A stretch of 22,065 nt of DNA from a virus: the IMG/VR virus record IMGVR_UViG_3300046507_000900, positions 1 through 22,065 of that record, one strand, 5' to 3'. Below, piece after piece: positions 16,931 through 22,065 of the stretch; within the stretch, counting starts at the first letter, position 1, and the number at the start of each line of letters is the position of its first letter. A program made the position numbers and the translations under genes. The notes under the pieces were generated by a model. The model ran no database searches, was not told the DNA's origin, and saw only the letters and a program-made list of their open reading frames with translations.

Positions 16931-17146
16931 TCAAATAACAATTCCGTCGTTTCTCAGCATGCCGCCGCAGGATCGGCAGTATCGAAGGGATCTCGGGTGT
17001 TTCTTGCCGCAAGCGATGCAGATTTTGCTGCGGTCAAATGCATCTTTTCTGAACAGCCGAACGGTCAATATAAAAAGCAAAACAATAAACGGCACCGCGG
17101 TTATCAATGAAAACACTATGGCGGCCCAGGAATCGGCATCAAGCAT
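16931..17146 (-). CDS. Small membrane protein with C-terminal zinc ribbon
   Basis: A 71-residue protein with one membrane span (AAIVFSLITAVPFIVLLFIL, about 8-28). A cytoplasmic zinc ribbon follows, with CIAC near 43-46 and CRSC near 57-60. GAGAGG sits a few bases before the ATG. It is the first gene of the two-gene unit with the export permease and shares its AT-richness. The role is unknown; it may be an assembly or regulatory factor for the transporter. The zinc-ribbon call is from Cys spacing only. Confidence 0.65.
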   Translation of the reverse strand: MLDADSWAAIVFSLITAVPFIVLLFILTVRLFRKDAFDRSKICIACGKKHPRSLRYCRSCGGMLRNDGIVI

Positions 17147-17207
17147 ATAGGCCTCTCATCTGCGGGATCGCGTCCTAACGCTTAAACCGCATCCTTCTCA
17201 GACTTTC

Positions 17208-17232
17208 AAGGCGTTCTTCGGGCGCCTTTTCT
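17208..17232 (+). terminator. Hairpin with T tract before lysis genes
   Basis: AAGGCG and CGCCTT stem around TTCTTCGGG, followed by TTTTCT. It lies between the cassette and the holin gene and could insulate the two regions. Confidence 0.6.
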
Positions 17233-17258
17233 AATTCTACCACCATAAAGGGAAAATC

Positions 17259-17471
17259 ATGCAACTCATCCCCGACGTTCGCCGGGTGCTTTCGCGCGCT
17301 TGGTCGCTGCGGCTAATGGAGCTCGCCGCACTCGCCGACATCGTCATCAACGTTGTGCCGGCCACCGCCGATTACCTGCCGTGGTGGCTCACGCTCGCGC
17401 TGCTAGCCGGCGCGTGGGCGGCCCGTCTCGTGGCGCAACCTGAAAAGGAACAAGCCAATGCCAATCAATAA
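17259..17471 (+). CDS. Putative holin
   Basis: A 70-residue protein with two hydrophobic segments (about 18-37, SLRLMELAALADIVINVVPA; and 41-60, WWLTLALLAGAWAARLV) and a short polar tail. It precedes and overlaps the endolysin gene by 14 bp, the classic holin position. A good AAAGGGAAAA ribosome site precedes the ATG. It would form inner-membrane lesions that trigger endolysin action. The assignment rests on size, topology and position. Confidence 0.65.
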   Translation: MQLIPDVRRVLSRAWSLRLMELAALADIVINVVPATADYLPWWLTLALLAGAWAARLVAQPEKEQANANQ

Positions 17472-18072
17472 AATCCGGCCGAGCAAACGCGCGGCCGCTG
17501 CCATTGCTGCTGCGCTCGTGGCGGCCGCTGCCGGCGGATGGCACGCGGTAAGCGACACTTCCGCCACGGTCCACCCGCCGGCCGTCATCCTCGCGCAGAA
17601 GGCGCTGATCGAGACATGGGAAGGCGAGGTGCTGACGGCACATTGGGATCCGTACGCGAAGATCTACGACATCTGCTACGGCAAGACGCGCCTAAACGGC
17701 AAGCCAATCACCAAAGGCATGCACTTCACCAAACAGCAGTGCGCCGACTTCTTGGAAGACGACCTCTACAACGGCTATTACGTGCCGCTCACGAAGAAGG
17801 TGCCGGCGTACACCGGCTTCCCGGTCAGCGTTCAGGCATCGCAGCTTTCCGGCGCATATAACTTCGGCGTTGGCGGCATGGTCGGTTCAAAGGCCATGGA
17901 TTTCGCCAAGCGCGGCCAGTGGCGCGCGGCGTGCGAGGCGCAGACCGCGTGGAACAAGGCCGGCGGCCACGTTGTGCCCGGCATCGTCAATCGCCGCGAG
18001 ATGGGCGACGCGCAGCGCATCGGTGAAGCTGAGCTCTGCGTTTCTGGCCTGCCGGATGGAGGCGCGTTATGA
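17458..18072 (+). CDS. GH24 endolysin (lysozyme), SAR-type N-terminus
   Basis: A muramidase of 204 residues that cleaves peptidoglycan at lysis. The first ~36 residues are basic and then Ala/Gly-rich and weakly hydrophobic, as in signal-arrest-release endolysins. The active site region is WEGEVLTAHWDPYAKIYDIC at about 54-73. Glu55 and Asp64 are spaced as in T4/P21-type lysozymes (nine apart). The position usually held by the catalytic Thr (WT or PT before VCYG) appears to be Asp71. Later conserved segments are FTKQQCADFLEDDL and GAYNFGVG. The TGA overlaps the i-spanin ATG (ATGA). Confidence 0.9.
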   Translation: MPINKIRPSKRAAAAIAAALVAAAAGGWHAVSDTSATVHPPAVILAQKALIETWEGEVLTAHWDPYAKIYDICYGKTRLNGKPITKGMHFTKQQCADFLEDDLYNGYYVPLTKKVPAYTGFPVSVQASQLSGAYNFGVGGMVGSKAMDFAKRGQWRAACEAQTAWNKAGGHVVPGIVNRREMGDAQRIGEAELCVSGLPDGGAL

Positions 18073-18437
18073 GCATGTTAGCTACGCCCGGCGGCCGGTT
18101 TCTGGCTGGCCTACTCGTCGCGCTGCTGCTTTCGGTCGGCGCCTACGTCTACGGCGACCACCGTGGCTACGCGCGGGCGGCCACGACATATACGGCACAG
18201 ATTGCGCAGCAACAGGCCGACCTTGCGACGGCCCGCGCGGCCGAGATCGAGCGACAGACCGCCGTGAACGACGCGGCCAAGGCTGCCGAAGCCAGAGGCA
18301 TCGCAAAGATGCAGGCGGACAACCAATCCCTTCAAGATCAAATTCAGGAGCTGCAGCGTGAAGCTGATCAAGACCCTGGCGCTGATAAGCCTGCTCTTGG
18401 CTCTTCCAGCGTGCAGCGCGTCAACAAAATTCGCTAG
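18069..18437 (+). CDS. i-spanin (Rz-like)
   Basis: A 122-residue inner-membrane spanin component that, with the lipoprotein partner, fuses inner and outer membranes at the end of lysis. It has a single N-terminal span (about 10-30, GRFLAGLLVALLLSVGAYVY) followed by an Ala/Gln/Glu-rich periplasmic coiled coil (AQIAQQQADLATARAAEIER and onward). It starts within the endolysin stop and contains the start of the o-spanin gene in another frame, the hallmark Rz/Rz1 arrangement. Confidence 0.85.
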   Translation: MSMLATPGGRFLAGLLVALLLSVGAYVYGDHRGYARAATTYTAQIAQQQADLATARAAEIERQTAVNDAAKAAEARGIAKMQADNQSLQDQIQELQREADQDPGADKPALGSSSVQRVNKIR

Positions 18438-18672
18438 TCCGCCGCCGGCCCCCATCTTGGCGAAGCCGGATTCTGCTCTCACAAAGGACTGCGATAAGCC
18501 GGTCGATATCGGCTCTTCTGACCTGCCGCAGGCCAAGTTGGAGAAGTTCTGGATGCGCGATCGGCAATCTCTGCTGACGTGCGGGCGTGGTAAAGCGGCC
18601 TTGCGCGACTTCTATGCTGACCGTGACGCGCGGCTTGTCGCTGTACCCACGCCGAGGCCGCAGCATGACTGA
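18358..18672 (+). CDS. o-spanin (Rz1-like lipoprotein)
   Basis: A 104-residue outer-membrane lipoprotein. Its signal peptide MKLIKTLALISLLLALPAC ends in a lipobox with Cys19, followed by a Pro-rich segment (SPPPAPILAKP). The start is GTG, with AGGAG six to eight bases upstream, lying inside the i-spanin gene; the overlap is 80 bp. It is longer than the classic Rz1, as in many rhizobial phages. Confidence 0.85.
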   Translation: MKLIKTLALISLLLALPACSASTKFASPPPAPILAKPDSALTKDCDKPVDIGSSDLPQAKLEKFWMRDRQSLLTCGRGKAALRDFYADRDARLVAVPTPRPQHD

Positions 18673-18973
18673 GCTTCTTCCGTACATTGCACCACTCGTC
18701 GGCTTGGCCGGCCTGATGCTTACCATCTGGTGGCGGGTCGAAGGCAAGATCGAATCGGCAGCCAAGCGCGCTGACGACGTCGACAAAGAACTCGCCGCCC
18801 ACAAGCTTCATACCGCGGAAACCTACATCACCAAGGCCGGCCTCCGCGAGACCACAGACCAGATCATGAGCGCGATCGGCGGCGTGAAAGCCGCCGTCGA
18901 AAATATGACCCTCCGCGTTGATCGCATCGTCGAAAACCAATCCAAGGCGCAGCGCACCACGCGCGCCTCCTGA
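18665..18973 (+). CDS. Small membrane/coiled-coil protein after spanins
   Basis: A 102-residue protein of unknown function, starting at an ATG that overlaps the end of the o-spanin gene. One N-terminal membrane span (about 3-23, ELLPYIAPLVGLAGLMLTIW) is followed by a helical region (GKIESAAKRADDVDKELAAH) and a second amphipathic helix near the end. It could be an antiholin or second holin-like component. The position in the lysis operon is the only functional clue. Confidence 0.65.
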   Translation: MTELLPYIAPLVGLAGLMLTIWWRVEGKIESAAKRADDVDKELAAHKLHTAETYITKAGLRETTDQIMSAIGGVKAAVENMTLRVDRIVENQSKAQRTTRAS

Positions 18974-19014
18974 CGGCCACCGGCCACCCCACCACCACAA
19001 TTTAGGAGACTCCC

Positions 19015-19332
19015 ATGGCCTTTCCGGCATTTCACGTCGTTTGCGGTTTCGCTGGCTCGCTCTTCGCTCGAGACAAGTCGCAGGCAATCCTTGGTAAAAT
19101 CACATGGTCGGAAGCGCCGTCCACTGGCGTCGTGTCCACCAACGTAGCGCCGCAGGAAAACTCCGGTTCCGGCCAGCCGATCTTCCGCATTCGCGCAACG
19201 GCCGATTCCTGGGTTGCCGTCGGCCCGGCCCCCGACTCTAATAACGCCGGCAAGCGCATCCCCATCCCGGCGAACACCGACTATGACGTCTACGCCGAGC
19301 CGAACGACAAGTTCATGTGGCAGGCTGCCTAA
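19015..19332 (+). CDS. Phage protein of unknown function
   Basis: A 105-residue protein starting MAFPAFHVVCGFAGSLFA, with AGGAG before the ATG. It contains QPIFRIRATADSWVAVGPAP and a Pro/Asp-rich end (IPIPANTDYDVYAEPND), suggesting a small beta-rich domain. It lies in series with the SGNH gene, their stop and start overlapping as TAATG. It is probably a virion or accessory protein. I do not recognise a named family. Confidence 0.65.
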   Translation: MAFPAFHVVCGFAGSLFARDKSQAILGKITWSEAPSTGVVSTNVAPQENSGSGQPIFRIRATADSWVAVGPAPDSNNAGKRIPIPANTDYDVYAEPNDKFMWQAA

Positions 19333-20798
19333 TGACGGGGCTTAAAACCAGCCTTAGGCGGGGGAGCGCACTGCGCACCCTTGCCGGTCTACGGGGTGGC
19401 TCCCCGTCGCAGGGTGGGGGTGGGTACGTGCCCACCGATCCCGACGCGATTGCCTATCTCGCGGCCATCTCGGCGCAGCATTCATCGAAGCAGAAACAGG
19501 CGATCGACACCTTCATCAAAGGCATGAAGGCAGCCAGCTTGTGGACACGTCTCGATCGCTTCCACCTTGCCGTGAAGGGCGCCCAGGCCGTTACGATCGA
19601 CATGAAGTCGGCGCTGTCGAAGGCGACCGTCAATGGCACGATGACCTTTACGGACGGCATCGGTGCGAAGGGTGACGGATCGACGGGCTATATCGGCTCT
19701 GGCTTCATCCCCTCGACGGCTGGCGGAAACTTCCAGCGCGATAGTCACCTTATCGGCGGCTTCGTTGCTGATCCGAATGCTGTCGGCAACAATTTCCTTG
19801 TCGGCACTCTCAGCAGCTCCTTCGGGCCGCGCTTCCGCGTCTCCGCGACAAATTCCGGCCTGTTCGCTGCGAATGGCTATTCCGGCAATGGTCAGACGAT
19901 GTTCGGCCCGAGTTTCTTGAAGTCCATACCGAATGTCGCCGACATCTCACGCACTGGGTCGACAGCGGTTTCTATTGCTTCAAACGGCGTACCCGGCACC
20001 CCTGACGCCACCGCCTCAACCGGTATCGACGCCCAAGAACTCTGGTTTATGCGCAACGGCAGCACCTATAACGGGGTGGAGACATTCGTCGCGGGCTGGA
20101 TTGCGGGCGGCATGGTAGATGCCGATCGTGCCGTATTCCACGGCCTTGTGCGCGATCTGCTGATCGGAATGCAGAATTGGGTCTTTTGCTTCGGCGACAG
20201 CCTCACAGAATGCAAGGTGCCGGGTGGCTCGCAGATCGCTAACCCTTGGCCGTCTATCCTTCAGTCAGCACTTGGCATTCCGTTCTCTAATCAGGGGACA
20301 GCAGGCGAGCCGTCGTCAGCTGGCGGCGGCACCACAGGCATACGCCCGAGGCAGATAGCCGATCTTTTCGGCAACCATGCCGCCGAAGTCATATGGTCTG
20401 GCAAAAATAATGTCGCTGACCCAACGACCGTTCTTGCTGACGACGATCTGATGATCGCTCATCTTGCCACGAGCCGCTTCATCATGATTGGCATCACGCC
20501 CACGACCGGAAGCGATGCGTCTTCTGGCCAGACGAACTATGCTGCTCGAATGCAGATCAACAACGCCCGGCAGACCAAGTATGGCGCTCAGTACCTCGAT
20601 TTATTGCCGGCGCTTCAGGCCGGAGGGGATGGCTCTGCCAATGACAATGCTGACATCGCGGCCGGGGCTATCCCGCGCTCACTAATGATCGACACCACAC
20701 ACCCTTTCGGCGTTCCCGCAAATTCAAGGGGCTTTACCGGCCCGCAGATCATCGCGGATGCCATTCGGACCAAGGGCGCGGCTCTCGGCTACTGGTAA
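19332..20798 (+). CDS. SGNH-hydrolase domain protein (putative polysaccharide esterase)
   Basis: A 488-residue protein. Residues about 30-275 form an uncharacterised, Gly/Ser-rich beta domain (a lectin- or virion-like region). Residues about 284-488 form an SGNH/GDSL hydrolase: FGDSLTE with the nucleophile Ser at about 290, WSGKNN as the Gly/Asn block, and IDTTHPF carrying the late Asp/His. Such phage enzymes remove acetyl groups from surface polysaccharide or act as virion esterases. The true start is the ATG at 19332 overlapping the previous stop; an in-frame start 15 bases upstream lies inside that gene. It is intact and ends the plus-strand phage operon. Confidence 0.8.
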   Translation: MTGLKTSLRRGSALRTLAGLRGGSPSQGGGGYVPTDPDAIAYLAAISAQHSSKQKQAIDTFIKGMKAASLWTRLDRFHLAVKGAQAVTIDMKSALSKATVNGTMTFTDGIGAKGDGSTGYIGSGFIPSTAGGNFQRDSHLIGGFVADPNAVGNNFLVGTLSSSFGPRFRVSATNSGLFAANGYSGNGQTMFGPSFLKSIPNVADISRTGSTAVSIASNGVPGTPDATASTGIDAQELWFMRNGSTYNGVETFVAGWIAGGMVDADRAVFHGLVRDLLIGMQNWVFCFGDSLTECKVPGGSQIANPWPSILQSALGIPFSNQGTAGEPSSAGGGTTGIRPRQIADLFGNHAAEVIWSGKNNVADPTTVLADDDLMIAHLATSRFIMIGITPTTGSDASSGQTNYAARMQINNARQTKYGAQYLDLLPALQAGGDGSANDNADIAAGAIPRSLMIDTTHPFGVPANSRGFTGPQIIADAIRTKGAALGYW

Positions 20799-20803
20799 CT
20801 GCT

Positions 20804-20828
20804 CACCCCCACCCTTGGTTAGGGGGTG
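20804..20828. terminator. GC-rich hairpin after SGNH gene
   Basis: Seven-base stem CACCCCC and GGGGGTG with an 11-nt loop, six bases after the stop codon. There is no T tract, so termination here is likely but weak by sequence. The stretch to 20930 has no gene. Confidence 0.5.
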
Positions 20829-20930
20829 CGCCTCAGCAAGGGCCACAAGCAAATCCAGATCGAAAATCTGTTGCCGTGGGAACTATCGCGTCACGAAGTC
20901 CCTTGTGCGAAAGCAGCCACCAGGCATCAA

Positions 20931-21428
20931 TTACCTAAATGTCGTTGTGTCTCGGAAGTCGCCGAGTTCAATATAACTCAATTGCAGGGCTCCTCCGCGT
21001 CCAAACCCCAGGAAGTAAAATCGAACCTTTTCGTCGAATTCCATAAAAGGATGCATACCTTCCTTCACTCGGTCTGCAGTGTTGGTCTTATACTGGACAT
21101 GAGTATCTTGCATGCTCTGCTGCACTCGATCGTACGAGAGGTCAGCCTTTTCAGGCCTTTCAAACGAAATTTCCTTATTGATCCGCAAATTGCGTCCAGT
21201 TGTTTTTCTGAAAAGATGGAGTTGAACCAGATAAGACGAAACATTTTCGCCGTTAATTCGGAAAAAGATTTCAAGCGGGCCGTACCGCAAAGTGCCATCA
21301 AACATGTCGTCGTAACGAAAGTCGAGGTGGCTGGGCTGACCCAAGATACGCAGAGTTTCACTGAAAGTTTGGCCCACACGTGCCGGGCCGATTTTCGCTT
21401 GAGCTGCAATTTCCATGAGGTTCGTCAA
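20931..21428 (-). CDS. Unknown protein near prophage right flank
   Basis: A 165-residue protein I do not recognise. A TTG start at 21428 is preferred because AGGAG lies nine bases upstream; an ATG four codons later (MEIAAQAKIG) is the alternative. Visible features are GQTFSETLRILGQPSHLDFR near the start, a central beta-rich stretch (LRYGPLEIFFRINGENVSSY), and charged residues throughout. There is no signal or membrane span. The layout is reminiscent of small immunity or polymorphic-toxin-neighbourhood proteins, but this is only a resemblance. It is opposite to the phage genes and lower in GC, so it is probably accessory. Confidence 0.5.
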   Translation of the reverse strand: MTNLMEIAAQAKIGPARVGQTFSETLRILGQPSHLDFRYDDMFDGTLRYGPLEIFFRINGENVSSYLVQLHLFRKTTGRNLRINKEISFERPEKADLSYDRVQQSMQDTHVQYKTNTADRVKEGMHPFMEFDEKVRFYFLGFGRGGALQLSYIELGDFRDTTTFR

Positions 21429-21459
21429 CTCGGGCCGCTCCTGTTTTACTTCAGGTATA

Positions 21460-21624
21460 CCCACACCCGAAGTACGGGTGCCAGTGGCAGGGGTCGAACC
21501 CGCACCCCAGCATTGACGCTTGGGATCGCTGTAGCGATACGTTACCATTCCGTCACGCTGGCGGATTGTTGATAGCTCAAGATAATTGGGCCGGCAATCG
21601 CCGGCAGCCCACCCACACCCGAAG
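21460..21624. repeat. 13-bp direct repeats flanking the tRNA-like element
   Basis: CCCACACCCGAAG occurs at 21460-21472 and again at 21612-21624 in the same orientation. The copies bracket the tRNA-like sequence. In the left copy it forms part of a CACCCG-AAGTA-CGGGTG hairpin. It could be a remnant attachment or duplication site. Confidence 0.7.
21479..21562 (-). other. tRNA-like element with defective anticodon arm
   Basis: An 84-nt sequence with recognisable tRNA parts: acceptor GCCAGCG against CACTGGC (one mismatch), a type-II-like D-arm (ACG...CGT with GGTAA), a long variable arm (CCCAAGC...GCTGGGG) and a T-arm (GCGGG-TTCGACC-CCTGC). The anticodon arm reads ATCGCT-AC-AGCGAT, i.e. it closes on itself with almost no loop, so no normal anticodon is visible. 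CCC rather than CCA follows the discriminator. It is probably a tRNA relic or decoy. Confidence 0.5.
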
Positions 21625-21681
21625 GATAAATGTAAGCGGCCGGTCAGGCATTTGACGGTCGACGTTTCCCGGTGATAGCCA

Positions 21682-22065
21682 TTGAAGATATGGGAACTGG
21701 CATCCAAGGCGCATGATACCGTGGGAACGAGTTTTGTAACATTAGGGCGAGACCGTTCGGGGATTGCAACTTCGACAGATAATATGGTCGGGTTTTGGGC
21801 AAACGATTCCTTGTTAGAACTGTGGTTGCGGCTACTGGCACTTCACATTGATGAACCATCCAGCGCGAGTGACTACCGTCACAGAATTAGGACACAGTGG
21901 CTCCTGGCTTCAAAGTACAATTTCGTGGGGGCCGTGCCCCATGCTCTTGAAGAATTCACGGCAACAACCGAAGGGTTCGACATCGTCAGGAAAGCTGTCA
22001 ACTCACTTTCTAGGGTGATCGGCCAATTGGATCAACCAATTCAGCACCAGACCCTAAATCTCATG
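21682..22065 (+). CDS. Unknown protein, runs off the window end
   Basis: An open frame of at least 128 codons with no stop before the window end. It reads naturally from a TTG at 21682 (GGTGA upstream) as (M)KIWELASKAHDTVGTSFVTL. Alternative starts are GTG 21721 and ATG 21784. It is predicted mostly helical (DSLLELWLRLLALHID, FDIVRKAVNSLSRVIGQLD), without membrane spans. I recognise no family. A minus-strand frame over the same bases is considered its shadow. Confidence 0.5.
   Translation, partial: MKIWELASKAHDTVGTSFVTLGRDRSGIATSTDNMVGFWANDSLLELWLRLLALHIDEPSSASDYRHRIRTQWLLASKYNFVGAVPHALEEFTATTEGFDIVRKAVNSLSRVIGQLDQPIQHQTLNLM

Larger units (their letters stand above)
1..20830. mobile_element. 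Defective prophage remnant (HK97/siphovirus-like, rhizobial type)
   Basis: Integrase, terminase, HNH nucleases, portal end, prohead protease, capsid start, tail, lysis and esterase genes occur together, which defines a prophage. The left end (integrase N-terminus) starts at base 1, so the left attachment site lies outside. The right end is inferred to fall after the SGNH gene, but no attachment repeat was found and it could lie further right. Most of terL, portal and capsid, all connector and tail-tube genes, and the tape measure are missing. At least three deletion or inversion junctions are visible, near 732, 5690-5735 and 6682. Confidence 0.85.

Noticed and set aside
20826-21572. 248-codon plus-strand frame
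   Set aside because: Antisense to the unknown minus-strand gene and runs across the tRNA-like element.
21644-21859. 71-codon minus-strand frame
   Set aside because: It overlaps the natural plus-strand frame from 21682 and its product looks unstructured and unnatural.

Overview
The window is a decayed temperate-phage (prophage) remnant of an HK97/siphovirus-like type in what looks like an alphaproteobacterial, probably Rhizobiales, chromosome. The reasons are the high-GC coding style, phage genes of rhizobial flavour, and the AANDNKP-type motif in several proteins. No sequence search was run, so family names rest on recognised motifs and gene order.

Layout. (1) 1-951: the first ~243 codons of a P4-type tyrosine integrase, cut off and joined to the antisense start of a large terminase gene. 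(2) 735-3101, minus strand: terminase start, small terminase subunit, two HNH nucleases, an unusual initiator-like tRNA(CAU) and a small repeat-containing protein. (3) 3414-4301: a lower-GC membrane/coiled-coil gene on the other strand, probably a moron. (4) 4440-5690, minus: a 5'-truncated, frameshifted phage gene. (5) 5735-12514, plus: portal tail end, prohead protease with an in-frame amber codon, capsid N-terminus fused to a tail-gene C-terminus, an NlpC-like tail peptidase, a frameshifted tail hub and a tail spike broken by an ochre codon and a frameshift. Parts 2-4 look like one segment inverted relative to part 5, with loss of most of terL and portal.

(6) 12521-17146: a surface-polysaccharide cassette between the tail spike and the lysis genes. 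It holds a small membrane protein, a glycosyltransferase fused to a KpsS/KpsC-like capsule domain, a FkbM-family methyltransferase, a KpsM-like ABC-2 permease without its ATPase, and a zinc-ribbon membrane protein. All five frames are open, while the neighbouring morphogenesis genes are broken. This is the most interesting part: it looks like a lysogenic-conversion module that would alter the host capsule, plausibly using the host's own ATPase and export parts.

(7) 17259-18973: a complete lysis module (holin candidate, GH24 endolysin, i-spanin, overlapping o-spanin, small membrane protein). (8) 19015-20798: a small phage protein and an SGNH-hydrolase protein that may be a polysaccharide esterase. 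(9) 20931-22065: flanking or accessory DNA with an unknown minus-strand gene, a tRNA-like element without a normal anticodon loop lying between 13-bp direct repeats, and an unknown gene running off the window.

Taken together, the phage can no longer make heads or complete tails, but the lysis genes, the esterase and the polysaccharide cassette are uninterrupted.
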